Shown here piece after piece: positions 1 to 11,016 of a stretch of DNA of 64,000 nt. The notes under the pieces are model-generated. The model searched no databases. It was not told the origin of the DNA and saw only the letters and a program-made list of their open reading frames with translations. Origin of the DNA: Wurfbainia villosa (taxonomy: Eukaryota; Streptophyta; Magnoliopsida; Zingiberales; Zingiberaceae); NCBI GenBank assembly GCA_025175895.1, contig CM046003.1:47052335-47116334 (forward strand), given 5' to 3'. The position numbers were made by a program, and so were the translations under genes. Each line of letters starts with the position of its first letter. Position 1 is the stretch's first letter.

Positions 1-771
1 CAAGAGGAGGAGACCTCTACATCTTGAAGAGATGAAGAACAAGTTCACAGTTCCTCTACCTCTATAGGTAACTCAAGCATAGTCATTAAAAATAAAAATT
101 ACATAACATGCTTTGAGTGTAGGAAAATAGGGCATCATAAGAGCAAATACTAAAAAAAGTCAAGAAGACGACTCAAGCACCTAAGGCCAAGGTGAAGACC
201 AAGGAGCCTCGATATGGAAAGGCAAGGACCATATAGTGTGCTTTAAATGCAATCAAAAAGGGCACTATAGGAACCAATGTCCGAGGGGGAGTCACCCTAG
301 GAAGGACATGAGAGGAGCTTCATATGTAGAGGGAGCTAAGGTAAACCCTAAGGTATATTTTAATAATGTTCTTTCTTTATCTCATGATAAAGGCATCTTA
401 GTAATAAGCTTTATTGTCTAAATGCTAGATATCATGAAAGTAAGCCTAAGGATAAATTTAAAAACAAATATTTTTGTTTATGTGCAAAATCTCATAATCT
501 TAGGGTTAAGGACAAGTCAACATCCAAGGAGAACACTAGAGATAACCATGATAAGAACAATTTAGGTATTAACCCTAAGAAGGGTAGACATATGCCTTGG
601 AGGAAATATCATGTCAAAAAATATAGTGAAAGATAAAAAGTAGCTATATTAGAAAAGGAAAATCAAGTCTTGAGATTAAGACTTGACAAATTGGAAATAG
701 ACCCTTAGAAAGATGACAAATTTGATTAAATGATCAAATGGGAAAAACCTAGTGTTTAGGAGGCAAGAAAC
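1..771 (+). pseudogene. gag: Gag remnant of gag-only Sirevirus-like family C (copy C1)
   Basis: The middle and C-terminal part of a retrotransposon Gag, collinear with the better copy at 57548-59252. Gag packages element RNA into cytoplasmic particles; CCHC zinc knuckles bind nucleic acid. Two knuckles are visible. The first, near 111-152, has its last Cys changed to Tyr followed by a stop. The second, CFKCNQKGHYRNQC at about 239-280, keeps all four ligands. Stops and frame changes interrupt the rest, including the lysine- and asparagine-rich tail near 420-720. The 5' part lies outside the window. Element A' (772-4703) is inserted at its right edge. Homology within the window is clear; the gene is certainly dead. 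Confidence 0.75.
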
Positions 772-2673
772 TGTAGGGTGTGGATTCGAAGCTTTGCTTC
801 TCACCTCGGTCGCTTGTGCATGGCGATCTCATCTACATCCCTAGATTAAAAAAAATTAATCCTTGATGAAGAGGGATTACCTAAATAACCGATCCATCGT
901 CGTGCTATTCGATTAGAGTGGTCACTTGAACAAACTTGTTGTTCAAGCAACCTACCTCTTATCTACGATTAGCCGCGGAATAGAGGATGTACGGATCACC
1001 GGTTTTTGTGTTTGTCTTCGGGGTCCAAGTAAATTAGTCACATACAATACATACAACTTGCATAGAATAAGAAAACATACATAAACAAGAATTATACCTC
1101 TTGTTTACCTCAAGGTCTTCTATTGTATGTCCTTCCTCCTTTTGGACGTTGTGTGGGCGATGATCTTTCAAAAGTCGAAGCCTCCTAGATCACGTTCTTC
1201 CCTTCTTTGCTTGCTTCGAACAAAGGGAAGAATAAACAAAACTTCTTCTCTTATTTAGAACTGACCACCAAGCCACCAACTTGGTTGTTACCGCCGGCCA
1301 AGGAGAGGAAGAAGGAGATGGAGTGGGCGCTGGCCAAGAGCTCCAAAGGAAGAAGAAGGAGCTGCCCTAGGAAAGGAGAAGCCGACCAAGATCAAAGGAG
1401 AAGAGGAAATCCTTATCCTTTTCTTGTGTTGCCGCCGGCCCTAAGGGAGAAGCCAAACAAGTTGCCGCCCCACCCTTGAAACTCCAAACCCTAGCTCTCT
1501 AAACAAACTCTTGCCGCCCAAGCCAAGGGAAGCAAAACCCTAATCTCCCAAAGGATGATCCATGCCCAAGCCTTGGCCCTCCTTTTATAGAGCTAGGCTT
1601 AAGCCTCCTTTCAATATCCACCGTCGGATCTAGAGATTTAATCTCCACCATCGGATCTAGAGATTTAATCTCCACCGTCGGATCTAGGGATTTAATCTCC
1701 ACCGTCGGATCTAGAGATTTAATCTCCACCGTCGGATCTAGGGATTTAATCTCCACCATCAGATCTAGACTTCATGAGGGTTTTAATAGGCTACAATAGG
1801 GACCATGAGGAGGAGTTGGATCTTGGCCACTCAATGGATCTAGCCCACATAAAGTCCGATCCATTAATGATAATCCATTACACTAGAGGATTATCATTGA
1901 TCTACCTTACCAACCCCCATAAATAAATATGGGCTCCATATATTAATTGTACAAATATCTCCCCATGTTTAAGATCTCGATTGCCCGTCAATTAATTAAT
2001 TTACTGATAATTAATTAATCAACATCTAACTCTATGAGTAGTACCACTCAACCTTATCATCATGCCAGACCAAGTCCACCTGCAAGGTTTACATGATGAA
2101 CCTTATGAGCTCCTCAAGGGGACATCATCATCCTAATATATAGGACACGATTTTCTCCTATAATCAACGACACACTATGTAAATAATATCATTTCCCAAC
2201 TTACCAAGCATATCGATTTACTCTATAAATCTCGCCCATTGGTAAATCAAAGAAATAAATACTAAGTACATGTGCCCGTTATTATATCGGGATTAAGAGC
2301 ATGTACACCATAATATCCGGAGTCCGATTCAATTATGTAGTCAGCAATAAATCGAATCACCTCTAAGTCTGTCCTGCTCAATACACACAAAGTGTACTAG
2401 TATAATTCTATGGTCAAGACAAACCAATACCAAATCACACTACAATAATATCAATGGTTTGTCCAAAACTATCTCGATTGTGAGCCTTTACTTATATTCT
2501 ACAAGAAACTGATAACATGATCTCCCGTGTGACACTACACATCATGTTATCTACAATGTAATATATTAGATAATATGCATAACCATAAATATGCAAATAA
2601 TTATCATGTGATTCTTATTTCAAATATAAAGATGTCCATATAAAAGATAGACTTTTCAGTATACATCCCAACA
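772..2673 (-). repeat. 3' LTR of element A'
   Basis: Read on the minus strand it starts TGTTGGGATGTATACTG at 2673 and aligns along its length with the LTRs at 14582-16375 and 21394-25092. The TATA-like CTATAAAAGG lies near 1581-1590 (minus). The 27-bp minisatellite at 1613-1767 sits just upstream of it, in U3. The terminal CA is degraded (TG at 772 on the plus strand is kept). Confidence 0.88.
1613..1767 (-). repeat. 27-bp minisatellite in LTR U3, about 6 units
   Basis: Tandem units of the type GATCCGACGGTGGAGATTAA followed by ATCTCTA, read on the minus strand. Each carries the inverted repeat GAGATT-A-AATCTC. Copy number differs between LTRs in this window: 4, 5, 6 and about 14. Confidence 0.9.
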
Positions 2674-4703
2674 ATCTACCACTTATACTAAAAGACTATG
2701 CTATCCTCATACTACCATACATCTGATTCCCATTCCCTCCACATGCCTATCAAAAGCTCTCGCTAGAAGGGCCTTAGTGAAAGGATCTGCCAGCTTATCC
2801 TCTGATGCAATCTTGGCTACAACAACTTCTACCTCCTTTACGATCTCTCATATCAGGTGGTACTTGCGCTCTATGTGTTTACTTGCCTTATGGGCTCGTG
2901 GTTCCTTCAAGTTTGCAACTGCACCACTGTTATCACAATAAATTATGATAGTTCTGGGCAAACTAGGAATTACATCCAAGTCCATCAAGAAGTTCCTGAG
3001 CCATACAACTTCTTTGGCCGCCTCAGAGGCTGCCACATACTCAGCTTCCATGGTAGAGCCTGCCATGCATTTCTGCTTGACACTCCTCTATACAATAGCT
3101 CCACCTCCCAAAGTAATGAAAGTCGGAATCTGTGTAACCCATAGAGGGTAATTGATTTGCATGGTATACCAGCATATAATCTCTAGTCCTTCTCAAGTAC
3201 TTTAATATATACTTTATCGCAGTCCAATGTCTCTGTCCTGGATTACTTTGATATCTGCTAACTATGCCCACATCAAAGCAGATATCCGGCCTCATATATA
3301 ACATAACATACATGAGGCTTCCTACTGCCGAAGCATAAGGAACTGCCTTCATCTCCTCTATCTCGTTTGATGTTCTAGGACACATCTCTTTAGATAAAGG
3401 TACTCCATGCCTAAAAGGTAGAAAACCTTTCTTGGAGTTCTGCATGCTAAAATTAGCCAAAATGGTGTCTATGTATGAAGCTTGAGATAAACACAACATC
3501 CTTTTCCTGCGATCCCTTATGACCTTGATCCCAAGGATGTGTCCCACTTCTCCCAAGTCCTTTATATCAAACTGTTTGGACAACCATACCCTTACATCCG
3601 ATAACACCTTGACATTGTTGCTAATTAACAAAATATCATCTACGTATAGTACAAGAAATACCACTACGTTTCCGTCACATCTCTTGTATACACAAGACTC
3701 ATCCAGACTTTGAATAAATCCATAAGACTGGATTACCTTATCAAAGCGAATGTTATAAGATCTCGAAGCTTGCTTCAATCCATAAATGAACTGATTAAGC
3801 TTGCACACAAGATGCTCTTTGCCCTTTGCAATGAATCCCTCTGGTTGCTTCATATAGATGTTTTCCTCAAGACTTCCATTAAGGAAAGCTGTCTTGACAT
3901 TCATCTGCCATACCTTATAATCCATATGAGCAGCAATACATAAGAGAATCCGGATAGACTTAAGCATGACTATCGGCGAAAAAGTCTCCTCATAATCGAT
4001 GCCCTTTTTCTGAGTATACCCTTTCGCAACAAGCCTCGCTTTGAAGGTCTCAACCTTCCTATCTATTTCTCTCTTTCTTTTGTAGATCCACTTGCATCTA
4101 ATGGTTTTTACACCATTGGGTGGTTCTATTAGCTCCCAGACCTGATTTGAATCCATAGATTCTATCTCAGAATTCATTGCACTTTGCCAAGATACTGCAT
4201 CTTTATCTTGGATTGCCTCGTCATATGTCCAGGGATCAAGTTCATGTTCATCAGGGATCAAATCAGAAGATTATCCCAAGAACATAAATCTATCATGCTG
4301 TCTAACAACCCTCCCACTATGATGAGGTATCACCTGTGTATCTTCTGTGACACGCGGTGCAGTCACTTATGATATATCCTCTTGTACCGGTGGTACTGAA
4401 GTAGTGACTTCCCCTCTCAATTCCTCCAGAACAATCTTACTCATGGGCTTGTGGTTCATCACATAGTCTTCCTTTAGAAATCTGGCATTCATGCTAACGA
4501 TCACCCTATGATCTCTAGGAGTATAAAACAAACCACCTTTCATTCCTTTAGGATAGCCAACAAACACGCACACTTCTGTACGACGTTCCAACTTACCAGC
4601 ATCTGCCTTCAACACATGTGCTGGACTCCCCCAAATCCGAATATGTCTCAGACTAGGCTTTCCCCCAGTCCACAATTCTGTGGGAGTAGAAGGCACTGAT
4701 TTA
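2674..4703 (-). pseudogene. pol: Copia pol remnant: integrase end, reverse transcriptase, RNase H
   Basis: On the minus strand, 4696-4367 encodes the end of the integrase region and the linker to RT. From 4261 to 3041 an open frame covers reverse transcriptase, with the start of the domain (ETFSPIVMLKSIRILL), the catalytic box LVLYVDDILL and the start of RNase H (GYTDSDF). RNase H resumes at 3066-2848 with STMEAEYVAASEAAKEVVWL and DNSGA. Breaks: a stop near 4367, a stop at 4271-4273, and a deletion with frame change near 3066-3110 inside RNase H. The 406-codon stretch has no ATG start and is only an open piece of the polyprotein. RT copies element RNA into cDNA and RNase H removes the RNA strand; neither can be made whole here. 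Confidence 0.9.
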
Positions 4704-5928
4704 TGTTAGGGCAATCAACCTGTGATATGGTTTTGATGTTTGTGGCAAAGGGTTTAAGTTAGGATGTTTGGATTTGATATGTGCGTTGGAGTCTTGCATG
4801 CCTTAGTAATTTGCACATGGAGCATTGGCGAGTTTCACCTTTCATGACTCAGTCTTTGAGTCGGTGAAGGATGGATTTGCAGAAGCCGTGCGCTTGGAGC
4901 ATCCGAGGGACCGTCGGACGAGGAGATTGGAGTGAAGCCGGAGGAAGTAGACTTCAGGGCGAGACGCGAAGGATGGCGCTGCAGAGCCGTGTGCTTGGCG
5001 CATCCGAGAGACGTGGCCGGATGAAGACAACTTCAAAGGCGAGGGACTCTAAGGGATGAGAGTGAGCGAATGTAACCTGGGAAGGGGTAGTGCGCTTAGG
5101 TGGAACTTGACCAATTGGTTAAGTGTCAGATGGGATTTCCCGACACCAGTCGACTGCCATGTAATGGTAGTCGACTACTCTAAGTCGACTGTGACTCGAC
5201 TAGTGTTCGAGTTCGGTTCATGTGCCAACAGTCGACTGCCATGGATTGGCAGTCGACTGCGAGACCACCAATCGACTGATGAAGGCATCAGTCAACTGGT
5301 CGCAAGGGTTTCAGGCACAGAATGGAGTGTCCGTTTCTAGCACTCGATTGATATCTCCATCAGTCGACTGATGACAAGATCAATCGACAGATGTGGGAGC
5401 CGTTGGGTGGAATCCAACGTGGAAGCAGCCATTATTGGGCAACGGCTACGGGATCAGTCGACTGATCGGGGTATCAGTCGACTAGTCCTGTGTCAACGGG
5501 AAGAAACCCTCTTCCTCTATAAAGAGGAGGGGTGAGGGCCTTTGGAAGGCTAATGTTCATGCTCTAAACTCTCCCAAAGTGCCCTAAAGTTTTTCCATCC
5601 TCTTACTTGAGTTTATTTACATTATATTTGTAAAAGGAGTGTTCTTGTGTAAAAGAGGATACCTCCACCTAGCTTGGTGCAAAGGAGAGATCTAGTGGAT
5701 AGATTGAGGCGTGATTCACCTTGGACGAATCAAACCGTGGATTAGCGGCGAAGCCGTGAACCACGTTACATCCCTTGTTAGCGTTTGTATTCTTGGTATT
5801 GCTTTGTTTTTATTGTTTATACTTCCGCTTGCGCTAACGAATTTGTAGACGAGCAATCGACGATAAAATTCCACCATACGCATATTAGGCTATTCAACCC
5901 CCTCTAGTCGGCCACCATCGACCCTACA
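4704..5928 (+). repeat. 5' LTR of B1
   Basis: Starts TGTTAGGGCAATCAACC and ends CGACCCTACA. Contains many AGTCGACT palindromes, including the perfect inverted repeat 5229-5241 / 5247-5259 with a 5-nt spacer, and a TATA box at 5518-5524. Near-identical to 9045-10210. Confidence 0.93.
5518..5524 (+). promoter_or_regulatory. TATA box of the B1 5' LTR
   Basis: TATAAAG in CCTCTATAAAGAGGAGG, conserved at the same place in the B-family LTRs at 9839, 29007 and 36630 (the last two on the minus strand). Expected to set the start of element RNA. Confidence 0.65.
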
Positions 5929-5930
5929 AG

Positions 5931-5943
5931 TGGTATCAGAGCC
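5931..5943 (+). other. Primer-binding site of B1
   Basis: TGGTATCAGAGCC, complementary to the 3' end of initiator tRNA-Met, two bases after the LTR end. Standard for plant copia elements. Confidence 0.9.
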
Positions 5944-5991
5944 AAGTCACTTGTCGAGGACTAACCGCCACAACATGCACTTCATCAAGAG

Positions 5992-7701
5992 ATGGTCGGC
6001 TCTAACATTCATTTGCCGAAGTTCGAGGGGGAATTCGCTTGGTGGAAGAAGCGAATGGAGGTATTTTTCGAAACCGATTTCGAAATTCTATTAATAATGA
6101 AAAATGGTTTTGAGATACATAGGAATGAAGAAGGGGAGCCATTGGAGAAGACAAGATGGACAAAAAGACAAAGGGAAGAGTACTTGGCGAACTCAAAAGC
6201 CAAACATCACCTTTACAATGTACTCCCCCAACAAGAAGTGAATCGGATAGGGGAGTGTGCAAGTGCCAAGGAGATGTGGGAGAAGCTAGTAGAGCTTCAT
6301 GAGGGTACCTCGGAGGCCAAGCTTGCAAGGAGAGACCTTCTCCGCTCCCAACTAACGAATATCAAACTTGAAAAGGGAGAAAAGGTAACCTCACTACACT
6401 CTCGATTTAAAAAAATTTTAATTGGGCTAACAAGTGTAGGAGAAAGACTTTCGAACCGGGATATGCTTATGAAAGCAATCGATGCTTTTCCTCGGTCATC
6501 GAAATGGAGCTCAATGGTGGACTCCTTCTACATGTTAAAGAACCTAGAAGTGAGCACCTTGGAGGAGTTTTTCTCAACCATGGAGCTCCATGAAACGAGG
6601 CTTGAAGGAATAAATGAAGAATCAAGTATCAAGCCATCAAGAGGAGTAGCCCTAGTAGCAAATAAAGGGAAAAAGAAGAAGATGGAGACTCCTTCCTCCT
6701 CCGATGAAGCATCTTCCTCTTCTTCCATGGATAGCACGGAAGAAGCATACATGGTAAGGAAGGTAAGACGTGCTTTGAAAAATTTTAAATTTAATAAATC
6801 TAATGATAGGAGGAGAAGACCAAGGGGGAAGGTAATTTGCTACAATTGCCAAGGAGAGGGACACATAAGGGATAATTGTCCCCTCCTAAACAAGAGCAAA
6901 GAAGAGAGGAGAAAGAAAGAAGAAAATAAGAAGAAGGGGAGCAAGAAGAAGGAAGAGGAGAAGAAGGCCAAAGAAAAGGGGAAGGCCAATGTACTAAAGG
7001 CAAGGACATGGGATGACCCCTCTTCATCATCATCATCATCGGAAGAGGAGAATGCTTTTGTCACCAACCTTGCTTTGATGGCGTTTAATGACCTAGACAC
7101 CTCCTCCTCCGAACAAGAAAGATCAAGCACAAGTGAGGAGAGCTCTAGTGAAGGGGGAGCTTTTTCATCATCCTCATCCGAAGAAGAAGAAGACATGGAG
7201 ACTATGGTAACGAATCTCTCACCCCATAAAATAGTTTCCATGATTTCTAGTCTTACTAAGGATTTATTTAGGGCTAAGAAAAAGAATAAAAGCATGCTAG
7301 ATCAAATTAAGGCCTTAGAAAATAAATTAGAACAAGCATGTTTTAATGTTAATAATGATGATGCATGCTCACATGACTATATGCCTCTTGATGTTAATGA
7401 TGCATGCATTGAGGAAAATAGGATGTTAAGGGAAAAGGTAGATCATTTGACCAAAGTCCTAGAGAAATTTACAATTGGCTCCAACACCCTTAACATGATC
7501 ATAGGGAGCCAAAGGGCAAACTTCAATAAGAAAAGACTAGGATATAAGGAAAATAAGAATGAAAAGGTCTATAAATGTCTAATTGCTAGGGGTCAAGATA
7601 AAAAGAAAATAATTGCTAGAAAATGGATCCCTAAGGAATTTTTAGTGAACCCAATAGGAAAGAATTTGTTTTGGGTTCCAAAATCCATCCTTAAGGGTTA
7701 G
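5992..7701 (+). CDS. gag: Gag polyprotein of B1, apparently intact, 569 aa
   Basis: Retrotransposon Gag, the structural protein of cytoplasmic virus-like particles. ATG at 5992 follows the primer-binding site by 48 bp and agrees with the starts in B2, B3 and J. Order: copia-type Gag core (about residues 1-200, beginning MVGSNIHLPKFEGEFAWW); basic linker; one CCHC zinc knuckle CYNCQGEGHIRDNC at residues 283-296 (bases 6838-6879); a Lys/Glu-rich stretch; a Ser/Glu-rich acidic region at about 340-405; a probable coiled coil at about 420-500; a conserved end with NLFWVPKSILKG. In complete copia elements the protease follows here; in B1 the frame simply stops. No internal stop or frameshift. At high identity to J gag (51723-53456), suggesting constraint or recent shared ancestry. 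Confidence 0.93.
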   Translation: MVGSNIHLPKFEGEFAWWKKRMEVFFETDFEILLIMKNGFEIHRNEEGEPLEKTRWTKRQREEYLANSKAKHHLYNVLPQQEVNRIGECASAKEMWEKLVELHEGTSEAKLARRDLLRSQLTNIKLEKGEKVTSLHSRFKKILIGLTSVGERLSNRDMLMKAIDAFPRSSKWSSMVDSFYMLKNLEVSTLEEFFSTMELHETRLEGINEESSIKPSRGVALVANKGKKKKMETPSSSDEASSSSSMDSTEEAYMVRKVRRALKNFKFNKSNDRRRRPRGKVICYNCQGEGHIRDNCPLLNKSKEERRKKEENKKKGSKKKEEEKKAKEKGKANVLKARTWDDPSSSSSSSEEENAFVTNLALMAFNDLDTSSSEQERSSTSEESSSEGGAFSSSSSEEEEDMETMVTNLSPHKIVSMISSLTKDLFRAKKKNKSMLDQIKALENKLEQACFNVNNDDACSHDYMPLDVNDACIEENRMLREKVDHLTKVLEKFTIGSNTLNMIIGSQRANFNKKRLGYKENKNEKVYKCLIARGQDKKKIIARKWIPKEFLVNPIGKNLFWVPKSILKG

Positions 7702-9029
7702 GAAAACCCTAGGATAGTCAACCATATGGAATTTACCTATATCATATTTTGGTTGACTTAGGATGACGGGACATAATTTTTGAAATAGTGTTGGGTGATG
7801 ATAATGCACCCATAAATAGTTTAAATCATGCTCAACACTTAGTGTTATGTATGTTGATACACATTTTTAGCATAGTGTTGGGTGATGATAATGTGCCCAT
7901 AAATTGATAATAATGCTTAAATCATGATAATTAATGTAATTGTTATATATGTTTGCAATCATGATTTATGATCTTGATATTTGGCACATAGTCATGGGCA
8001 TTAGAGTTCAAATCATGCTCTAGGTGATATTTGACTTATTATCATAATTTTATACCTAATGCATGATTATAAATTTATGAATACATTAGTTTCATGATCA
8101 TAATATGAAATTAATTCATGTATATTTTTATGATCATGTATTATGTTAGGATGATACTTAACCATGGGTAGAATTGCACGAAATTGAAGGTTAAGTATAT
8201 ACAAATACCTTTAGGATATATCTCACACTCACCATAGGCTACCTTGATTGAAAACTTAGCATGGGTGAGATGATAGAATGATACTAATGGTCCACTAATG
8301 CCTATGATATTTAGATGGTCATTTAAAGTATCAAAATAGCAATAATAGACCAATCATGGGGAAGACTTATGTTTAATTCATAGACATATTGTCCAAAGAT
8401 CATGGTTGGATATTTCATAATTTTTTCAAAATTTCTTACTTTAAAATATGTGTGTTCATATTTTAAAACAATCTAAAGCAAAACTAGGTGTTAAAATTGA
8501 TACTAACATGATCAAAAACCTAGTTGTTTTTAAAGCTTTTGGATTTTTGGCTAATTCTTGAAAATATAATGATTTTTCATGGAAGATTAATTTTCAATGA
8601 TAAAGGACCTTAGAAGAAATATGTTCCCAAAATTTCATGATTTTTTGAATTTTATAGAATTTTTAATGCATTTCTGAAATTCACCCTGAAAATCAGAAAA
8701 ATTCAAAATCAGGGTGCCAGTTGACTGGTAGTCTGAACTAGTCGACTGATCGATTGATAACATGCCCAGTAACTTCTTTTATCAGATTTTAAGGCATGTT
8801 TTGGTAATTTTGTTCCCTAGAATTGATGCCATGCTTATATAAACCTTGTTTAAATATTTTTGATGGTGTCAAAGGGGGAGAAATATGCATGTTTAAGTAA
8901 GGGGGGACTTGCATTTAGGGGGAGTTTCATGCATTAAGGGGGAGAGTTGATAATCATGTTTATTTACATGCTTTCTTACCTTAATATCTTTATCAAATGT
9001 TTACCTAACTTAAACGGATTGCCGCACAT
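7702..9029 (+). other. Noncoding spacer of B1 between gag and 3' LTR
   Basis: AT-rich, about 1.3 kb, no ORF resembling pol or env. The same sequence recurs in reverse at about 26250-27385 (B2), 29832-31075 (B3) and 50361-51722 (J), so it is a conserved part of the family. It contains repeated phrases such as GTGTTGGGTGATGATAATG (two copies near 7789 and 7878) and ends in a cluster of polypurine motifs. Confidence 0.75.
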
Positions 9030-9044
9030 CAAAAAGGGGGAGAT
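8871..9044 (+). other. Cluster of polypurine-tract motifs before the 3' LTR of B1
   Basis: AAAGGGGGAG-type motifs at about 8871, 8899, 8916, 8936 and 9031; the last, AAAAAGGGGGAGAT, abuts the 3' LTR and is the likely primer for plus-strand synthesis. Multiplied polypurine motifs are, from memory, a described feature of Sireviruses. Confidence 0.8.
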
Positions 9045-10210
9045 TGTTAGGGCAATCAACCCGTGATATGGTTTTGATGTGTGTGGCAAAGGGTTTAAGT
9101 TAGGATGTTTGGATTTGATATATGCATTGGAGTCTTGCAGGACATAGTAATTCGCACATGGAGCATTGGCGAGTTTCACCTCTCATGACTCGGTCTTTGA
9201 GTCGGTGAAGGATGGCTTTGCGGAAGCCATGCGCTTGTAGCATCCGAGGGACCACCGGACAAGGAGATTGGAGTGAAGCCGGAGGAAGTAGACTTCAGGG
9301 CGAGACGCGAAGGATGGCACTGCAGAGCCGTGCACTTGGCGCATCCGAGGGACGTGGCCGGACGAAGACAACTTCAAAGGCGAGGGACTCCAAGGGATGA
9401 GAGTGAGCGAATGTAACTCGGGAAGGGGTAGTGTACTTAGGTGGAACTTGGCCAATTGGCTAAGTGTCGGATGGGATTTCCCGACACCAGTCGACTGCCA
9501 TGTAATGATAGTAGACTACTCTAAGTCGACTGTGACTCAACTAGTGTTCGAGTCTGGTTCACGTGCCAACATTTGACTACCATGGATTGGCAGTCGACTG
9601 CGAGACCACCAGTTTACTAATGAAGGCATCTGGTCGCAAGGGTTGCAGGCATAGAATGGAGTGTCCGCTTCTGGCACTCCATCAGTCGACTGATGGCAAG
9701 ATCAGTCGACTGATGTGGGAGCCGTTGGGTGGAATCCAATGTGGAAGCAGCCGTTATTGGGTAACGGCTACGGGATCAGTCGTTGATCGGGGCATCAGTC
9801 GACTGGTCCTATGTCAACGGGAAGAAACCCTCTTCCTCTATAAAGAGGAGGGGTGAGGGCCTTTGGAAGGCTAATGTTCATGCTCTAAACTCTCCCAAAG
9901 TGCCCTATAGTTTTTCCATCCTCTTACTTGAGTTTATTTACATTATATTTGTAAGAGGAATGTTCTTGTGTAAAAGAGGTTACCTCCACCTAGCTTGGTG
10001 CAAAGGAGAGATCTAGTGGATAGATTGAGGTGTGATTCACCTTGGAAGAATCGGACCGTGGATTAGCGGCGAAGCCGTGAACCACGTTACATCCCTTGTT
10101 AGCGTTTGTATTCTTGGTATTGCTTTGTCTTTATTGTTTATACTTCCGCTTGCGCTAACGAATTTGTAGATGAGCAATTGACGAGAAAATTCCACCACAT
10201 GCGTATTAGG
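9045..10210 (+). repeat. 3' LTR of B1, missing its last ~39 bp
   Basis: Collinear with 4704-5889. Breaks off after GCGTATTAGG; unrelated family C sequence starts at 10211. Two palindromes are decayed relative to the 5' LTR (for example near 9612 and 9781). Confidence 0.92.
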
Positions 10211-11016
10211 AACTTTGTATCAATCTTTCAAATTAATGGATATTTTAATATAAAACTATTTTCACCCATAATGTTTGACATAAATATTGTACGTATGAAG
10301 TTTCAAGATTTTTTGAATAACATATAATTACTTGTGTATTTTTAAAATTTGAATTGAAAGTTTATTTTTTGAAAAATCAGACTTTGGTCGACTGGTGGTA
10401 GTGACAGTTGACTGGCCACTGCCAGAGTCAACCGTTGATACTGATTTTGGCTGAACAAGAATTGTTTAGCTATTTATCAACACCCCTAAGTTCCTTAATC
10501 ACTCCTATCCCTATGATATGCTTAAAGAAGCATTGGAAGTGTGAGATGTTCATTGAAAATGAATAAGAGAATTAATTAGAGTAAGAATCAAATTTTAAGA
10601 AAGGTTAAAATTTAAATTTGAACTTTTACACTTATTTTTAATGGTTTATATTTTCTATAGGCTTAGGAACTCTCCAAGAACATTGTTGGTGCAATGGTTA
10701 AGAGGGAGTAAGACTTTAGTGGGAGTTTATCCATCAAAGGATGATGGATGAAGTTAAAAAGGGGGAGAGTGAAAAATTGGCTTTCGTTGGAATGAAGAGA
10801 TTTAAGATGATCTTGGACCAAGGGGGAGAATGAAAAATCTCATTGGAAGATGAGATATGGAAAACCTTGATAGACTTTTTGATGTATGCCAAAGGGGGAG
10901 AAATGAAGGGTTTAAATTTGGAAACCTTCATTATGCTTTGGCATAAGAAAAGACATAGTTGGGCATATGGGTTAGCCTAACTTAATGGTATTGTCAAACA
11001 TCAAAAAGGGGAAGAT
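10211..11016 (+). other. Distal noncoding part of C1 with polypurine motifs
   Basis: No ORF of note. Homologous to C2 from about 44438 onward. Carries purine motifs near 10757, 10818 and 10890, and AAAAAGGGGAAGAT just before the LTR at 11017. Probably the same element as 1-771, with the stretch between lost in a deletion. Confidence 0.65.

Larger units (their letters stand above)
772..4703 (-). mobile_element. Truncated Ty1/copia element A' (3' LTR plus part of pol)
   Basis: A minus-strand relative of the element at 14582-25092. It keeps the 3' LTR (772-2673), the polypurine region beside 2674, RNase H, reverse transcriptase and the end of the integrase region. It stops abruptly at 4703, where B1 begins. 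The rest of pol, gag and the 5' LTR are absent from the window, so they were lost in a deletion that also removed the end of B1 (see 10210). It was inserted into the gag of C1 next to GAAAC (767-771). Confidence 0.88.
4704..10210 (+). mobile_element. Gag-only LTR retrotransposon B1 (TR-GAG type, Sirevirus-like)
   Basis: Two LTRs (4704-5928 and 9045-10210) flank a primer-binding site, one long gag ORF, about 1.3 kb of noncoding DNA and a polypurine tract. No protease, integrase, RT or RNase H is present. This is the structure described for plant TR-GAG elements, which rely on enzymes of other elements. The 3' LTR lacks its last ~39 bp and is fused to family C sequence at 10211, so the right TSD is lost; ATTTA (4699-4703) is the expected left TSD. 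Confidence 0.9.

Noticed and set aside
3041..4261. A 406-residue reverse transcriptase gene
   Set aside because: No ATG; it is an open stretch between breaks of a truncated copia polyprotein.
4871..5340. Short Arg/Ser-rich frames in the B LTRs (also at 9212, 29407, 36978)
   Set aside because: They recur because the LTR recurs; frames differ between copies and contain the palindrome array.
5931..5943. tRNA gene fragments at TGGTATCAGAGCC sites
   Set aside because: They are retrotransposon primer-binding sites beside LTR ends; no tRNA body follows.
6840..7295. Antisense reading frame of 151 codons in B1 gag (and 52144-52608 in J)
   Set aside because: It mirrors the Ser/Glu-rich and Lys-rich codons of gag on the other strand; low complexity, no start context.
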